From Uranotaenia lowii (taxonomy: Eukaryota > Arthropoda > Insecta > Diptera > Culicidae), in NCBI RefSeq assembly GCF_029784155.1, contig NC_073691.1:130510714-130574713 (forward strand): 64,000 bases of DNA, read 5' to 3'. Made by a program: the position numbers and the translations under genes. The notes under the pieces are model-generated. The model made no database searches. It was given only the letters and a program-made list of their open reading frames with translations, and was not told the DNA's origin. This document shows, piece after piece, positions 56,261-64,000 of the stretch. Numbering within the stretch: the stretch's first letter is position 1; every line of letters begins with the position of its first letter.

Positions 56261-57309
56261 ATTTATGTTAGGCTTACCAGAATAAAATTTCGAAAAGAAG
56301 GACATTGTTCTCAAAGTAATATGAAAAAGAAGGACGCTTTTTAATCTGAAGTAGGACGAAAAGAAGGGTGCTTTATTTTGTGATTTTCATTTAAAAAAAA
56401 GTTTTAACACAAATTTTTAATAAGATAAGATGATATCACAACAAATTAAGATCAGAATAGTTTTTTCACATTTTTATGTAGTTCTGTTTTTTAAATTCAA
56501 AATTTTATCGTAAGTATTTATTTTTATAAAAAAAAAGGAAGTTATTCTTGTTCTGGAGTAGGGTTACCATATCCCATGACATCAAAAAGAGTACATTGAG
56601 ATAATTTATCCAAAAACTCAGGAAAATTATGCAAAATTATGTACAGAAGAACCCCGCTTCCCCGAGGTAGTCGGAGAAGGGATCACTTCGGATAAGTGAA
56701 ACCTCGGATTAAACGAAATACATTGACAAACCCTTTTGCTCTGGTGTGGCATATAATCCAGTTCTTACATAGATTTTATTTTTCTATTTAATCGACATTT
56801 CCGGCAAGTTTGAATTTAAAAATTAACAATATATCGCGATGATTAAAAACATTTTTACATGGATTTTGGATGGAGATTGTGGCTCGGATGATCGGAGTTC
56901 TACTGTACTTATTTCGTGATCTTTGAGATGGCACCGAGATATTCCATTTTAATCAACCTCTGTCTTTGAGGTTATGTGACTTCAATGACAATTATAAACT
57001 TTCTTTTAAAATATTTTTGTCCTTTATCTAGACTTTGTGCATATTGATAACTGTTTGCATACTCAAAGGCACTTATCGTGCCCATTGTTTAAAACGGCTA
57101 AAAATGCATGTTTATTTAAAAAAAAATTTAGATAAAGTAATTTGTTGTAAGCTGTATTCCATTCTTTTTTTTTGTATAAGTTGTGGAACAACTTCATAAA
57201 ATAGAAGGAAGTCGTTGGTTTTTCTTATCAAATGTCTTTCAACAAAAAAAGAGTACATTTGGTAAAATTTCACAAAAAGAAGAGTAGGCTCATTTTTTGA
57301 TCGAAAAAG

Positions 57310-57647
57310 AGTACATGTTTCTGAAGAGCCGTTTTTTTCTAGCAAATCTTCATTTTTCAACAAATAGGAATGGAATTCTGTATATGAAATTTGCCTGTTG
57401 TTGTATTGCAGTATGATGAATTTCTGAGATATTGCTTGTGTTTGTCGGTATTCATATGCCTTTTCAAAGCGCAACTCACCAATATGGCGATATCATCGTT
57501 TGTTCTGCAGATTTGGCATTTGGCGATATGGTATTTTTTCCCTTTAATAAAGCATGCATATTTTGATCGAGTTGCTTCCATGAATTTACATTTACGTTTT
57601 TGAGCTGTTTTCATTCTGAAAAAAAAACAATTTATTGAATTTAACAC
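57310..57647 (-). pseudogene. hAT transposase: BED finger fused to C-terminal tail by deletion
   Basis: From about 57612 the minus strand encodes a basic N-terminus and KYACFIKGKKYHIAKCQIC, then ALKRHMNTDKHKQYL. C-x2-C with H-x4-H spacing is the BED-type zinc finger of hAT transposases, which binds element DNA. Only about 20 codons later, in another frame, comes the extreme C-terminal tail (ISYTEFHSYLLKNEDLLEK), matching the tail at 52500-52595. The whole catalytic centre is missing, so a large internal deletion joined the two ends. Confidence 0.8.
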
Positions 57648-58146
57648 AAACGTAATCTCGAAATGCTGATGTCAAGTAACAGAAATTTAGTTCATCGCTT
57701 GAGCTAGGGAAATGTTGTTTATTTTTTAATCCAACATGGAAAACGAAACATGGCTCAGTAATAAAAAAAACTTTGCAAAATCAAGTACTACCTTCAAACA
57801 TGGCACTTGATGAAAATGTTGGGATGTGAAGCTGATGTATAAAAATTTAACTTAACTGGTTGGCTTCTTATTTGGACCAAGCATTAAATCTATCGTTCAG
57901 TTAAGTCGAAAATGCATTTTTTATTTTGCATAAGTAATACAAAGGAATTAAAGGTTCGTTTAGAAGAATCTCACCCTAAAAGTAAAAACACCATTGTTCG
58001 AGCGTTGAAATTGAAAACGTATATTAAAATTACCTGACGACAGAAGATTCAAAACCACAGTTCTCAACAATTATTGATCCTATTTATCAATCGTTTTTCA
58101 AACTTTCACTTTTTACTGCAATGCGTTGAATTACCACCGAAAAGCA

Positions 58147-58315
58147 GGGCTTGTGATATAGCTCAGTTGGCAAGTCAGTTGTCTACTGAGCCGATGTCCG
58201 CGAGTTCGAGTCCAAGAGTGAACACAGTTGTACCGAATAAGTTGTTCAATAACAATCCGCCAACTGCAACGTTGATAATGATGGTAAAACGACTATAATC
58301 GAAACAAAAAAAAAA
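58147..58315 (+). mobile_element. tRNA-derived SINE, 169 bp, 12-bp TSD
   Basis: Starts GGGCTTGTGATATAGCTCAG, with A box TAGCTCAGTTGG and B box GAGTTCGAGTCC, and ends CTATAATCGAAAC followed by ten A. The direct repeat CACCGAAAAGCA flanks it (58135-58146; 58316-58327). The head is clearly tRNA-like. The body and tail recall the SINEs reported from Aedes, but I cannot name the family with certainty. It is inserted in hAT-G copy 2. Confidence 0.92.
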
Positions 58316-58869
58316 CACCGAAAAGCAATCGTACCAAAACATAAACAAAACAAGGGTTTTAATGACACGGTCAAAGAAAAATACCTTACTTTGGATGAAA
58401 TATTACAGATTTACATTGAAATGGAAAAGCGCCAATAAGGAATTCGTGAAAAATGGATCGAAATAATAAAAAACGCAAAGTAAAAAATCCAATAAACAAG
58501 ATAATGATCCTAATCGTAAAAAACTAGGACATTTTGGGTCAAAAGTAGGACGGTTGGCCACGGGTTGAAAAAGTAGGACATGCCCTACTAAAGTAGGACG
58601 TCTGGTTAGCCTGCTTTATGTATAATTTCGAATATTTGTGATATGCTGTTCTGTAATGAGTAAAATAATTCAGTTTGAGTTATAATCATGAAATTGATTC
58701 ACTAAACTCAAATACTAAAAGAAACTAAGTAAAAAATTCTTTGAAACATATAGGTACACCGGACTGATTAATCGAACTATCATTTTATAAAAACTTTTAA
58801 CCGACCAGTCCTAATAATGCTTATAGATATTGCCCTTCTATCTTTTGCACACTGGGGATTTTTAATCAA

Positions 58870-58960
58870 AAATAAAAAGGTAAAATTTACCGAGATAGCA
58901 ATTTTTTTTCTACTTTTTTAGGTGAAACTCACCTCACAGCGAGGTAAAGTTTACCTGAAT
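58870..58960. repeat. Cluster of three AGGT...ACCT palindromes
   Basis: AGGTAAAATTTACC, AGGTGAAACTCACCT and AGGTAAAGTTTACCT occur within about 80 bases. Each is a near-palindrome on the same theme, with AGCGAGG between the last two. It could be a degenerate tandem repeat or a cluster of dimeric binding sites. Confidence 0.4.
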
Positions 58961-59035
58961 CGAACTGAAACAAAGCACAATTCACCGACAAAAAATAAAT
59001 CCCAAAAAAAGTAAATCTTTCATTGAGGTTAAACT

Positions 59036-59095
59036 TAAATCTGGAAGCATTAAAACGAGTATATCTCGGAGCTATGTAAACCAAAAACGAAATAA
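59036..59095 (+). repeat. End fragment of a mariner F relative
   Basis: AAATCTGGAAGCATTAAAAC, GTATATCTCGGAGCTATGTA and AACGAAATAAAAATGTT match the left end of mariner F at 51074-51130 with few changes. The outermost 14 bases and the rest of the element are absent. Confidence 0.7.
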
Positions 59096-60650
59096 AAATG
59101 TTATGTTATTGATTCCTTCACTATATATCGAAACCGGAATGTCTTATGAACATCAAATGTTCTAGAAAAATGTTCCAAATAGAACAACACAATAATGCTA
59201 TTATCTCACAAAATTTAAAACAAAATTTTCGAGTTATTGAACTTTGTTTGAAAACTTTAACAAAATATGATTTGAAGATCATTTTTTATCTGTTTGAAAT
59301 GTTTCCCACATATGAACTTCATAAAGCCATATTTTCAAAGCAAAAGTAAACTCCATATATTTTTTAGAAGATGTATGTTACCGGTTTAATTGATCCCTAG
59401 AGTGCAAAAAAATTTTTTTTTCTTCTGAATCATCGGTTAAAACGAAATTACTAATATTTGATCAATAACTTATATGTATCCAGTAATTATCAGTTAAAAA
59501 AGGAATCAAAATACTGTATTTATCTTAAAACTAGAAAATTGCGCCTAAAAGTATGCAAGGGAGGGAAGGTAAGGGTAACAAACACACTTTTAGAATTCTT
59601 TTTGTCTAATACTTACTATGAAATGTGAACTAATATGGCAAAAAAAGTCAACGGACCTTTTATCTTTGGATTTGGAATGATTTTTGCCTAGGGTCAGGGC
59701 TCCCTGCGTTAAGGATCAAGTCTCCTTTAACTTAAAAAATAGCATAATTTTTTTGTCTAGCAAAAATGCTTTTAGTTCATCTACGGGCTGATGTATCGTT
59801 CCAACTTTTTGGAGCATAAAAACTTGAAATTTCCCGCTATCAGAAAATGCAAAGAACAGCGAATTGCTAAATTTTCCCAAAAAGATATGAAGAAAAGGGG
59901 TTCAAGTATTCCCATTCTCCTATATTTACCTTTCTTGATCGAAAATCCCAAATTCCACAGTGTGTGTTGGTTCACTATAGAAATATCAAAAATCCAAAAA
60001 CCTTTACTTTGTTTCCGAGCAAACATCTATGAAAAATTTCATCAACTAGCTGAAATGATTCGATATATCATTTTTCAAAACACTTTTTTCTTTCGAACCA
60101 TCTGATACCGAGATCAATTCATGCAATCGAATAAAGAAATGACCGTACCATTATTCACATCCTCAACAGCCATAGCTGTCACGTACCGGATGGGTCATTT
60201 TTTTCTCCCTGTGTAACGCTATTCTCCATGTGCTCGTCTTAGGATCATGAAATGCATCTGCAATAGCAACTTACTACATTTACTCGATGGTATGAATCGT
60301 AAGATGTTTGAACAAAAAAATAAAAACCTAGAATCACAATCTGACAATAACGTAGAAAGACTAAGACGCGTGAACAGAGTATTGTACTGAGTTTGCTCAC
60401 AAAAAATGATAATCAATATAACAATGTTGTTAAAACTCTATGAAAAAAAAAAACAGATTTAACACTTTAAGGTTTATCTACTACTTGTACCACTTATAAT
60501 CGGGCCGAACACACTTTCCGATCTCTCCGTGAGAAATTAACGTACAAAATCGGTAAAAATGTGTTTTTGTATGGTTTCTGTAGGGGAAAAAATCAAAAAA
60601 AGTGTTTTTGCTGTTTTGATGGATTTACGAAATTTTCGTCGAATACCTGT
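59096..60650. other. Upstream intergenic or intronic DNA, no gene seen
   Basis: AT-rich; frames at 59781-60105 on both strands have no family features. I see no transposon ends. Confidence 0.4.
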
Positions 60651-61025
60651 TTATTTATCTATTTATTTTCATAGTAAATTCCGTCTCACGACATAACTTG
60701 ATGCATATACATCTTGAAATTCACTCGGTCCATGGCAACCGTTCTCCTATTTCTCGGACATCCCATATACGACAGATCACGCTCCACTTGGTCTAATCAT
60801 TTCGCTCGTTGCGCCCCCGCTCGTCTTGTGCCTACCGGCTTCGCAACGAACACTTGTTTTGCAGGACAGTTCTCCGGCATTTTCGAAATATGTCCTCCAC
60901 CGCCAAAAATGACTCTTAACACTCGTCACTCGAATACTTCGAGTGTGCGCATGTCCTCCTCGAGCAATATTCACGTCTCATGCCCGTAGAGAACAACTGG
61001 TCTAATGAGCGTCGTGTATAGGTTA
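60651..61025 (-). pseudogene. RTE-like LINE 3' end, minus strand
   Basis: In minus orientation it reads CNLYTTLIRPVVLYGHET, a stop, ILLEEDMRTLEVFE, then RVLRVIFGG. The C-terminal region beyond the RT (KMPENCPAKQVFV; GTRRAGAQRAK) ends VNFKMYMHQVMS. It ends in AAATAAATAAAC-like short repeats at 60651-60665, the simple 3' tail seen in RTE-type elements. Several in-frame stops make it dead. The opening block overlaps the 3' end of the copy at 2105-3000, so the two pieces together sample most of one element. Confidence 0.75.
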
Positions 61026-61030
61026 CACTG

Positions 61031-61243
61031 GGGCTTATCCTGCGACTCGAGTGACGTGACTCACGAAATTTCACTTCTTCGTCCTGACTCCAGAAAATCT
61101 TTCGGAAAAAATATGTATCGATGAGCTCTGAAGACCAATAATAGCTCATCCGAAAAAAAAATTCGAGGCTAGGAAGGCTATTTAAGCCAGCAAAACGATA
61201 TGAAATTTCGTAAGTCACGTCACTCGCGTCGCAGAATAAGCCC
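61031..61243. mobile_element. Short MITE with about 44-bp inverted ends
   Basis: GGGCTTATCCTGCGACTCGA and its continuation GTGACGTGACTCACGAAATT at the left are inverted at the right as AATTTCGTAAGTCACGTCAC and TCGCGTCGCAGAATAAGCCC, with about 90% identity. Total length is about 213 bp. The flanks are two different LINE fragments, so the duplication cannot be read reliably. Confidence 0.75.
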
Positions 61244-61247
61244 TATT

Positions 61248-62790
61248 TAAGTAAGCTAAACAACTTCGAGTTTGCTTACAGAAAAGGTATGTCCACGGTT
61301 ACGGCCTTACATACTCTTACACAAAAACTAGAAAAGACTCTAGAGGCAAAAGAAATAGCACTCGCTTCTTTTTTAGGCATTGAAGAGGCATTCGACAACG
61401 CATCTCACACTTCAATCGAAACAGCTATGAGGAGACGAGGGTGTCACTCGGAAATTGTTAACTGGACTAGTGCCATGCTAATAAACAGAACCATTTATGC
61501 AAGCTTGAGAGGACTTACAATCAAAGCCACACCAACGAAGGGATGTCCCCAAGGCGGGGTTCTATCACCGTTGTTGTGGTCCTTGATAGTGGACGACAAA
61601 CTTGTATCCATGGGATTCGAAGTTATTGGCTTTGCAGACGACGTAGTTAATATAGTTCGGGGAAAACATGAGAATATGTTGTCTAATAGAATGCAAACTG
61701 CACTCAACTACGCACTATTTTGGTGCAGCGAAGAGGGACTGAACATGAACCCTTCCAAAACTACCGTGATAGCCTTCACTAGGAGACGAAAAATTACATT
61801 AGATGGGGAAGTGTTAAACCTCGAATCACAAGTGAAATATTTAGGCATAGTACTAGACTCAAAGCTATCATGGAACCCACAGATAGAGCATGTAATCGCT
61901 AAGGCTACAACAGCTCTATGGGTCTGCCTCAAAGGAGTAGGGAAAAAATGGAGACTACAGCCGAAAATTATCTACTGGATATTTACAGCTATTATAAGAC
62001 CCTAAATCTCTTATGCCTCCTTAGTATGGTGGACCAAAACTATGCAAATTACAGTAAAAAAAAAGCTAGCGAAGCTTCAAAGACTAGCAACGCTAGCTAT
62101 AACTGACGCAAAGCGAAGCACACCTTATAAGGCTCTAAATGCACTACTAAGTTAGTGCTTAGTGTACGTCTCGGTGGTCGAGTGGTTAGCGTGGTAAGAC
62201 GGTAATCGCTGTTCCACTGATGGCATGGGTTCGATTCCCATCTCGGTACTGGGTGTTAAATGTTAATCTTAAGTTGTCCAAGTCATTTATTCAGTCTGTA
62301 AAGCCTAAATCGGCTAAGACGGTGTATGTCTTTTTTTTTAAATAGTCTGCCTCTATATCAATTCGTTTAGTTAGAGGCGGAACGCAGTGCCTTGAGACTC
62401 TCCAAACACAAAACGCTCTATGAAGGAGATCTTACAGGACACCTCAAAATCTTAAAGAAATTTAAATTAAACTCACTCATTGTGAAAAATGATGACTGGA
62501 TGGAGCCCATTTTTAACCTAGACATACCATACAATGTAACTATCAATTATAGGGACGTGTGGGAGTCAGGTGGACCTGCGGTTCCTCCCAGATCGATCCT
62601 ATTCTTCATTGATGGGTCAAAAATGGATAATAGAACTGGGGCAGGGGTTTTCGGACCTAGACTCAGGATTTCAATTCCTATGGGAAACTGGCCAACAGTA
62701 TTTCAAGCCAAAATTCAAGCAATTCTAGAATGCACTTTAGCCTGTTTGAAAAGGGGATACAGGTACACAAGTATCTGCATATCAAGCGTA
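61248..62790 (+). pseudogene. LOA/R1-type LINE fragment: RT and RNase H
   Basis: An RT frame from 61248 to about 62005 contains FEFAYRKGMSTVTALH, ASFLGIEEAFDN (the motif A aspartate, usually FLDIEGAFD, is G), the RT core GCPQGGVLSPLLW, catalytic GFADDVV at about 61630-61650, and VKYLGIVLDSKLSW. A stop follows AIIRP near 62005, and the frame continues in other phases until a SINE breaks it at 62153. After the SINE it resumes with LEAERSALRLSKHK-like sequence and an RNase H start: FFIDGSKMDNRTGAGVFGP and AKIQAILECTLACL. It stops mid-domain at about 62790. An RNase H after the RT places it among LOA/R1/I-type LINEs. Confidence 0.85.
62153..62341 (+). mobile_element. tRNA-derived SINE inside the LINE fragment
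   Basis: CGTCTCGGTGGTCGAGTGGT holds an A box (TGGTCGAGTGG). GGGTTCGATTCCCATCTCGG holds a B box (GGTTCGATTCC) and closes the acceptor-like pairing with CTCGG. The body ends GGTGTATGTC and a T run, then AAA. The LINE frame is continuous across it (ALLS then LPLYQF), with AAGT/TAGT as a possible short duplication. It is a different SINE family from the one at 58147. Confidence 0.85.
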
Positions 62791-63302
62791 ACATTTCATA
62801 AGGGCGAAACTTGCAGTTACCTCGAAACGAGAAAAACGCGTTCGAAATTTTGGAACACAAATTTAAATCCTATTTAGTAATGAATTAACCAAATATCAAT
62901 CTTTTTGCGTAAGAATCAAAAAAATGTGAAGGTTTACAGTTCCTGATAATAATTTTTTCAAAATTGTTTTCCGTTTTCAAAAAAATCCACTTTTAATGTG
63001 TTCCGCCCTTTTGAAATTGCTTTGTGAGTTACGCCTCTCACCAATACGGACCAATGAGTTTTGACAAACTAGTTTCGCCCGCAAGATAAGACTGTTTTTA
63101 TTTACGTTTGAAGTTACGCCCTACGATTCCAAATCTTACAAAAAGGTTTTAAAACTTGTAAAGCTTCGTCGGCAGTTCAATATCGCCTTAAAATATTGCA
63201 GTGGCATGTGCTACATAACAAAAAAAAACAGGCTTGATTAGAAGTGTGCGGATTTCAGTGGGATTTTGCAAACAAAACAGCGGGTGAAGAAATACTTTGA
63301 CC
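62791..63302. other. AT-rich DNA with short GTTACGCCCT-type repeats
   Basis: GGGCGAAACTTGCAGTTAC, GTTCCGCCCTTTTGAAAT, GAGTTACGCCTCTC, GTTTCGCCCGCAAG and AGTTACGCCCTACG recur in both orientations between 62800 and 63130. They may be subterminal repeats of a degraded DNA transposon. I cannot pair termini. Confidence 0.4.
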
Positions 63303-63702
63303 GGTGAGTAAAATGTTTTAGTTTCTATTTTCAAATGCTCATATTTTTAAACTACTTTCAGGATAGTTTTTGAACCCAACGCTTTTCCACTATACCTATA
63401 AACTGTTTCTGAAACGCTATTGTCGAAAAGAATGGATTTGGATTCCCTAGGAGCAGATTAAGGTTGATTGCAACAGGAGCCGACATGGACAGAAGGTTGA
63501 ATTTTAAGTGTTTAGTTATGTAGTTTTGTTAGTCAGAATTGTGCGTTTTTTTTTGCTTTTGCTTTGTTATTATATTGTCTGAGATAGTAAATGATAGCAG
63601 GGAGAATGTTATTCCAGTTCAATCATGATATTCCTGGATTTTTTTGTAGTGACTAAAATTCAAGTGAAATAAAAGTTTTATCATATATGAAAAAAAAAAA
63701 CA
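63303..63702 (+). other. Splice-like 58-bp gap and polyadenylation-like end
   Basis: GACCG|GTGAGTAAA at 63303 and ACTACTTTCAG|GATAG ending at 63360 would make a 58-bp intron, a usual insect size. Joining the flanks reads a short frame, DFSGILQTKQRVKKYFDR continuing to a stop near 63400. Downstream, AATAAA at about 63669 is followed 15-18 bases later by eleven A. That looks like the 3' end of a plus-strand transcript or a retroposed copy of one. I do not recognise the peptide. Confidence 0.25.
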
Positions 63703-63769
63703 AGTTTTAATAGAATTTGAAAGGAATAATATATTTTACAAGCACAATCAAAACTATTTACAAACTTAT

Positions 63770-64000
63770 CTATATCCAACATAACTTTTTGATTTGCTCC
63801 AGTTGTTCTATATCTGCCCTGGGATTACCGAATACTGGAGTTTTATTTATTGAAGGGTTTGAATGTGCCACTAATGAAACAACCTGTGGTTCCCGGTGTG
63901 CAGGGTTTGTTCTAAGGTCTAGAGCAGATGAATTATGAATCCTTTGCTTTTTGGGGGTAGATGCCGAAATATCAGCAAAAGATAACTCATTCGTTTCGGT
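63770..64000 (-). CDS. C-terminal part of an unknown protein, cut by window edge
   Basis: The minus strand is open from the edge to a TAG at 63772-63770, about 76 codons. It is polar, with NELSFADISASTPKKQRIHN, HREPQVVSL and NKTPVFGNPRADIEQLEQI. The composition is protein-like rather than AT-driven: K, R, S, P and acidic residues are spread evenly. No domain is recognised. It may be the end of a host gene or of a transposon gag; the start lies beyond the window. Confidence 0.4.
   Translation of the reverse strand, partial: TETNELSFADISASTPKKQRIHNSSALDLRTNPAHREPQVVSLVAHSNPSINKTPVFGNPRADIEQLEQIKKLCWI

Larger units (their letters stand above)
56269..58613 (-). mobile_element. hAT element G, copy 2
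   Basis: Left end TAGGCTTACCAG; right end, inverted, CAGGCTAACCAG. Flanks are ATTTATGT (56261-56268) and CTTTATGT (58614-58621), a duplication with one change. Subterminal GTAGGACG/AAGGAC words repeat at both ends. The transposase is on the minus strand and internally deleted. A SINE (58147-58315) is inserted near the right end. Another terminus-like sequence, TAGGGTTACCATATCCC, begins at about 56571, with repeated AAAAAGAGTACAT words to about 57320. A different hAT-like element seems to have split the transposase's last codons from its body. Confidence 0.8.

Noticed and set aside
61289..62005. 238-codon plus-strand frame as a host gene
   Set aside because: It has the reverse transcriptase motifs GCPQGGVLSPLLW and FADD and continues into RNase H, so it is a LINE remnant.

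Overview
This is a stretch of AT-rich arthropod nuclear DNA, most likely from a mosquito (Culicidae). The evidence is GT-AG spliced exons, no prokaryotic operons, two Tc1/mariner transposase types whose residue spacing fits the DD37D and DD37E groups known from mosquitoes, a Juan-like Jockey LINE, tRNA-derived SINEs and very dense transposon nesting. Family names come from motif recognition without any database search.

The one host gene I can support runs on the minus strand. It is an ADAM-type (reprolysin, M12B) metalloprotease precursor. A signal-peptide exon lies at 54818-54995. The next recognisable exons, 7918-8416 (prodomain) and 7614-7845 (end of prodomain, furin site R-S-K-R, start of the catalytic domain), lie about 46 kb away. 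The splice phases agree: the first exon ends after one base of a codon and the next begins with two. Almost the whole window is therefore probably one giant first intron filled with mobile elements; the remaining exons, including the zinc site, would lie beyond base 1.

Layout: 1-7.4 kb, an RTE-like LINE relic, a palindromic hAT-like repeat and a hAT MITE with an 8-bp duplication; 7.6-8.4 kb, ADAM exons; 9.1-13.1 kb, a decayed Juan/Jockey LINE; 13.4-17.5 kb, a DD37D mariner split by a 1195-bp palindromic MITE in its transposase, then a second TIR-bounded element; 19.0-19.8 kb, a long-TIR element with a 10-bp duplication; 25.7-27.1 kb, a palindromic element holding MITE-C copy 1; 28.7-36 kb, an inverted repeat pair and a 2.5-kb hAT element that may split a host exon; 36.9-38.2 kb, a DD37E mariner; 39.3-40.9 kb, a 9-bp minisatellite; 42.5-48.1 kb, a Helitron-like repeat containing a 4.4-kb foldback, which contains MITE-C copy 2, which contains MITE-D; 48.1-53.6 kb, a MITE-E copy split by a hAT element, itself split by MITE-C copy 3, itself carrying a further MITE-E, a 760-bp near-perfect palindrome with two tRNA-like genes, and an intact-ended mariner; 54.8-56.2 kb, signal-peptide exon and upstream region; 56.3-58.6 kb, a second hAT copy with a SINE; 60.6-62.8 kb, two LINE fragments, a MITE and another SINE. 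A partial reading frame of unknown function touches the right edge.

Most insertion boundaries are precise, with TIRs and target duplications visible, so the order of insertion can be read. Removing the three inserts from MITE-C copy 3 leaves 582 bp, against 583 bp for copy 1. No transposase or reverse transcriptase here looks intact.
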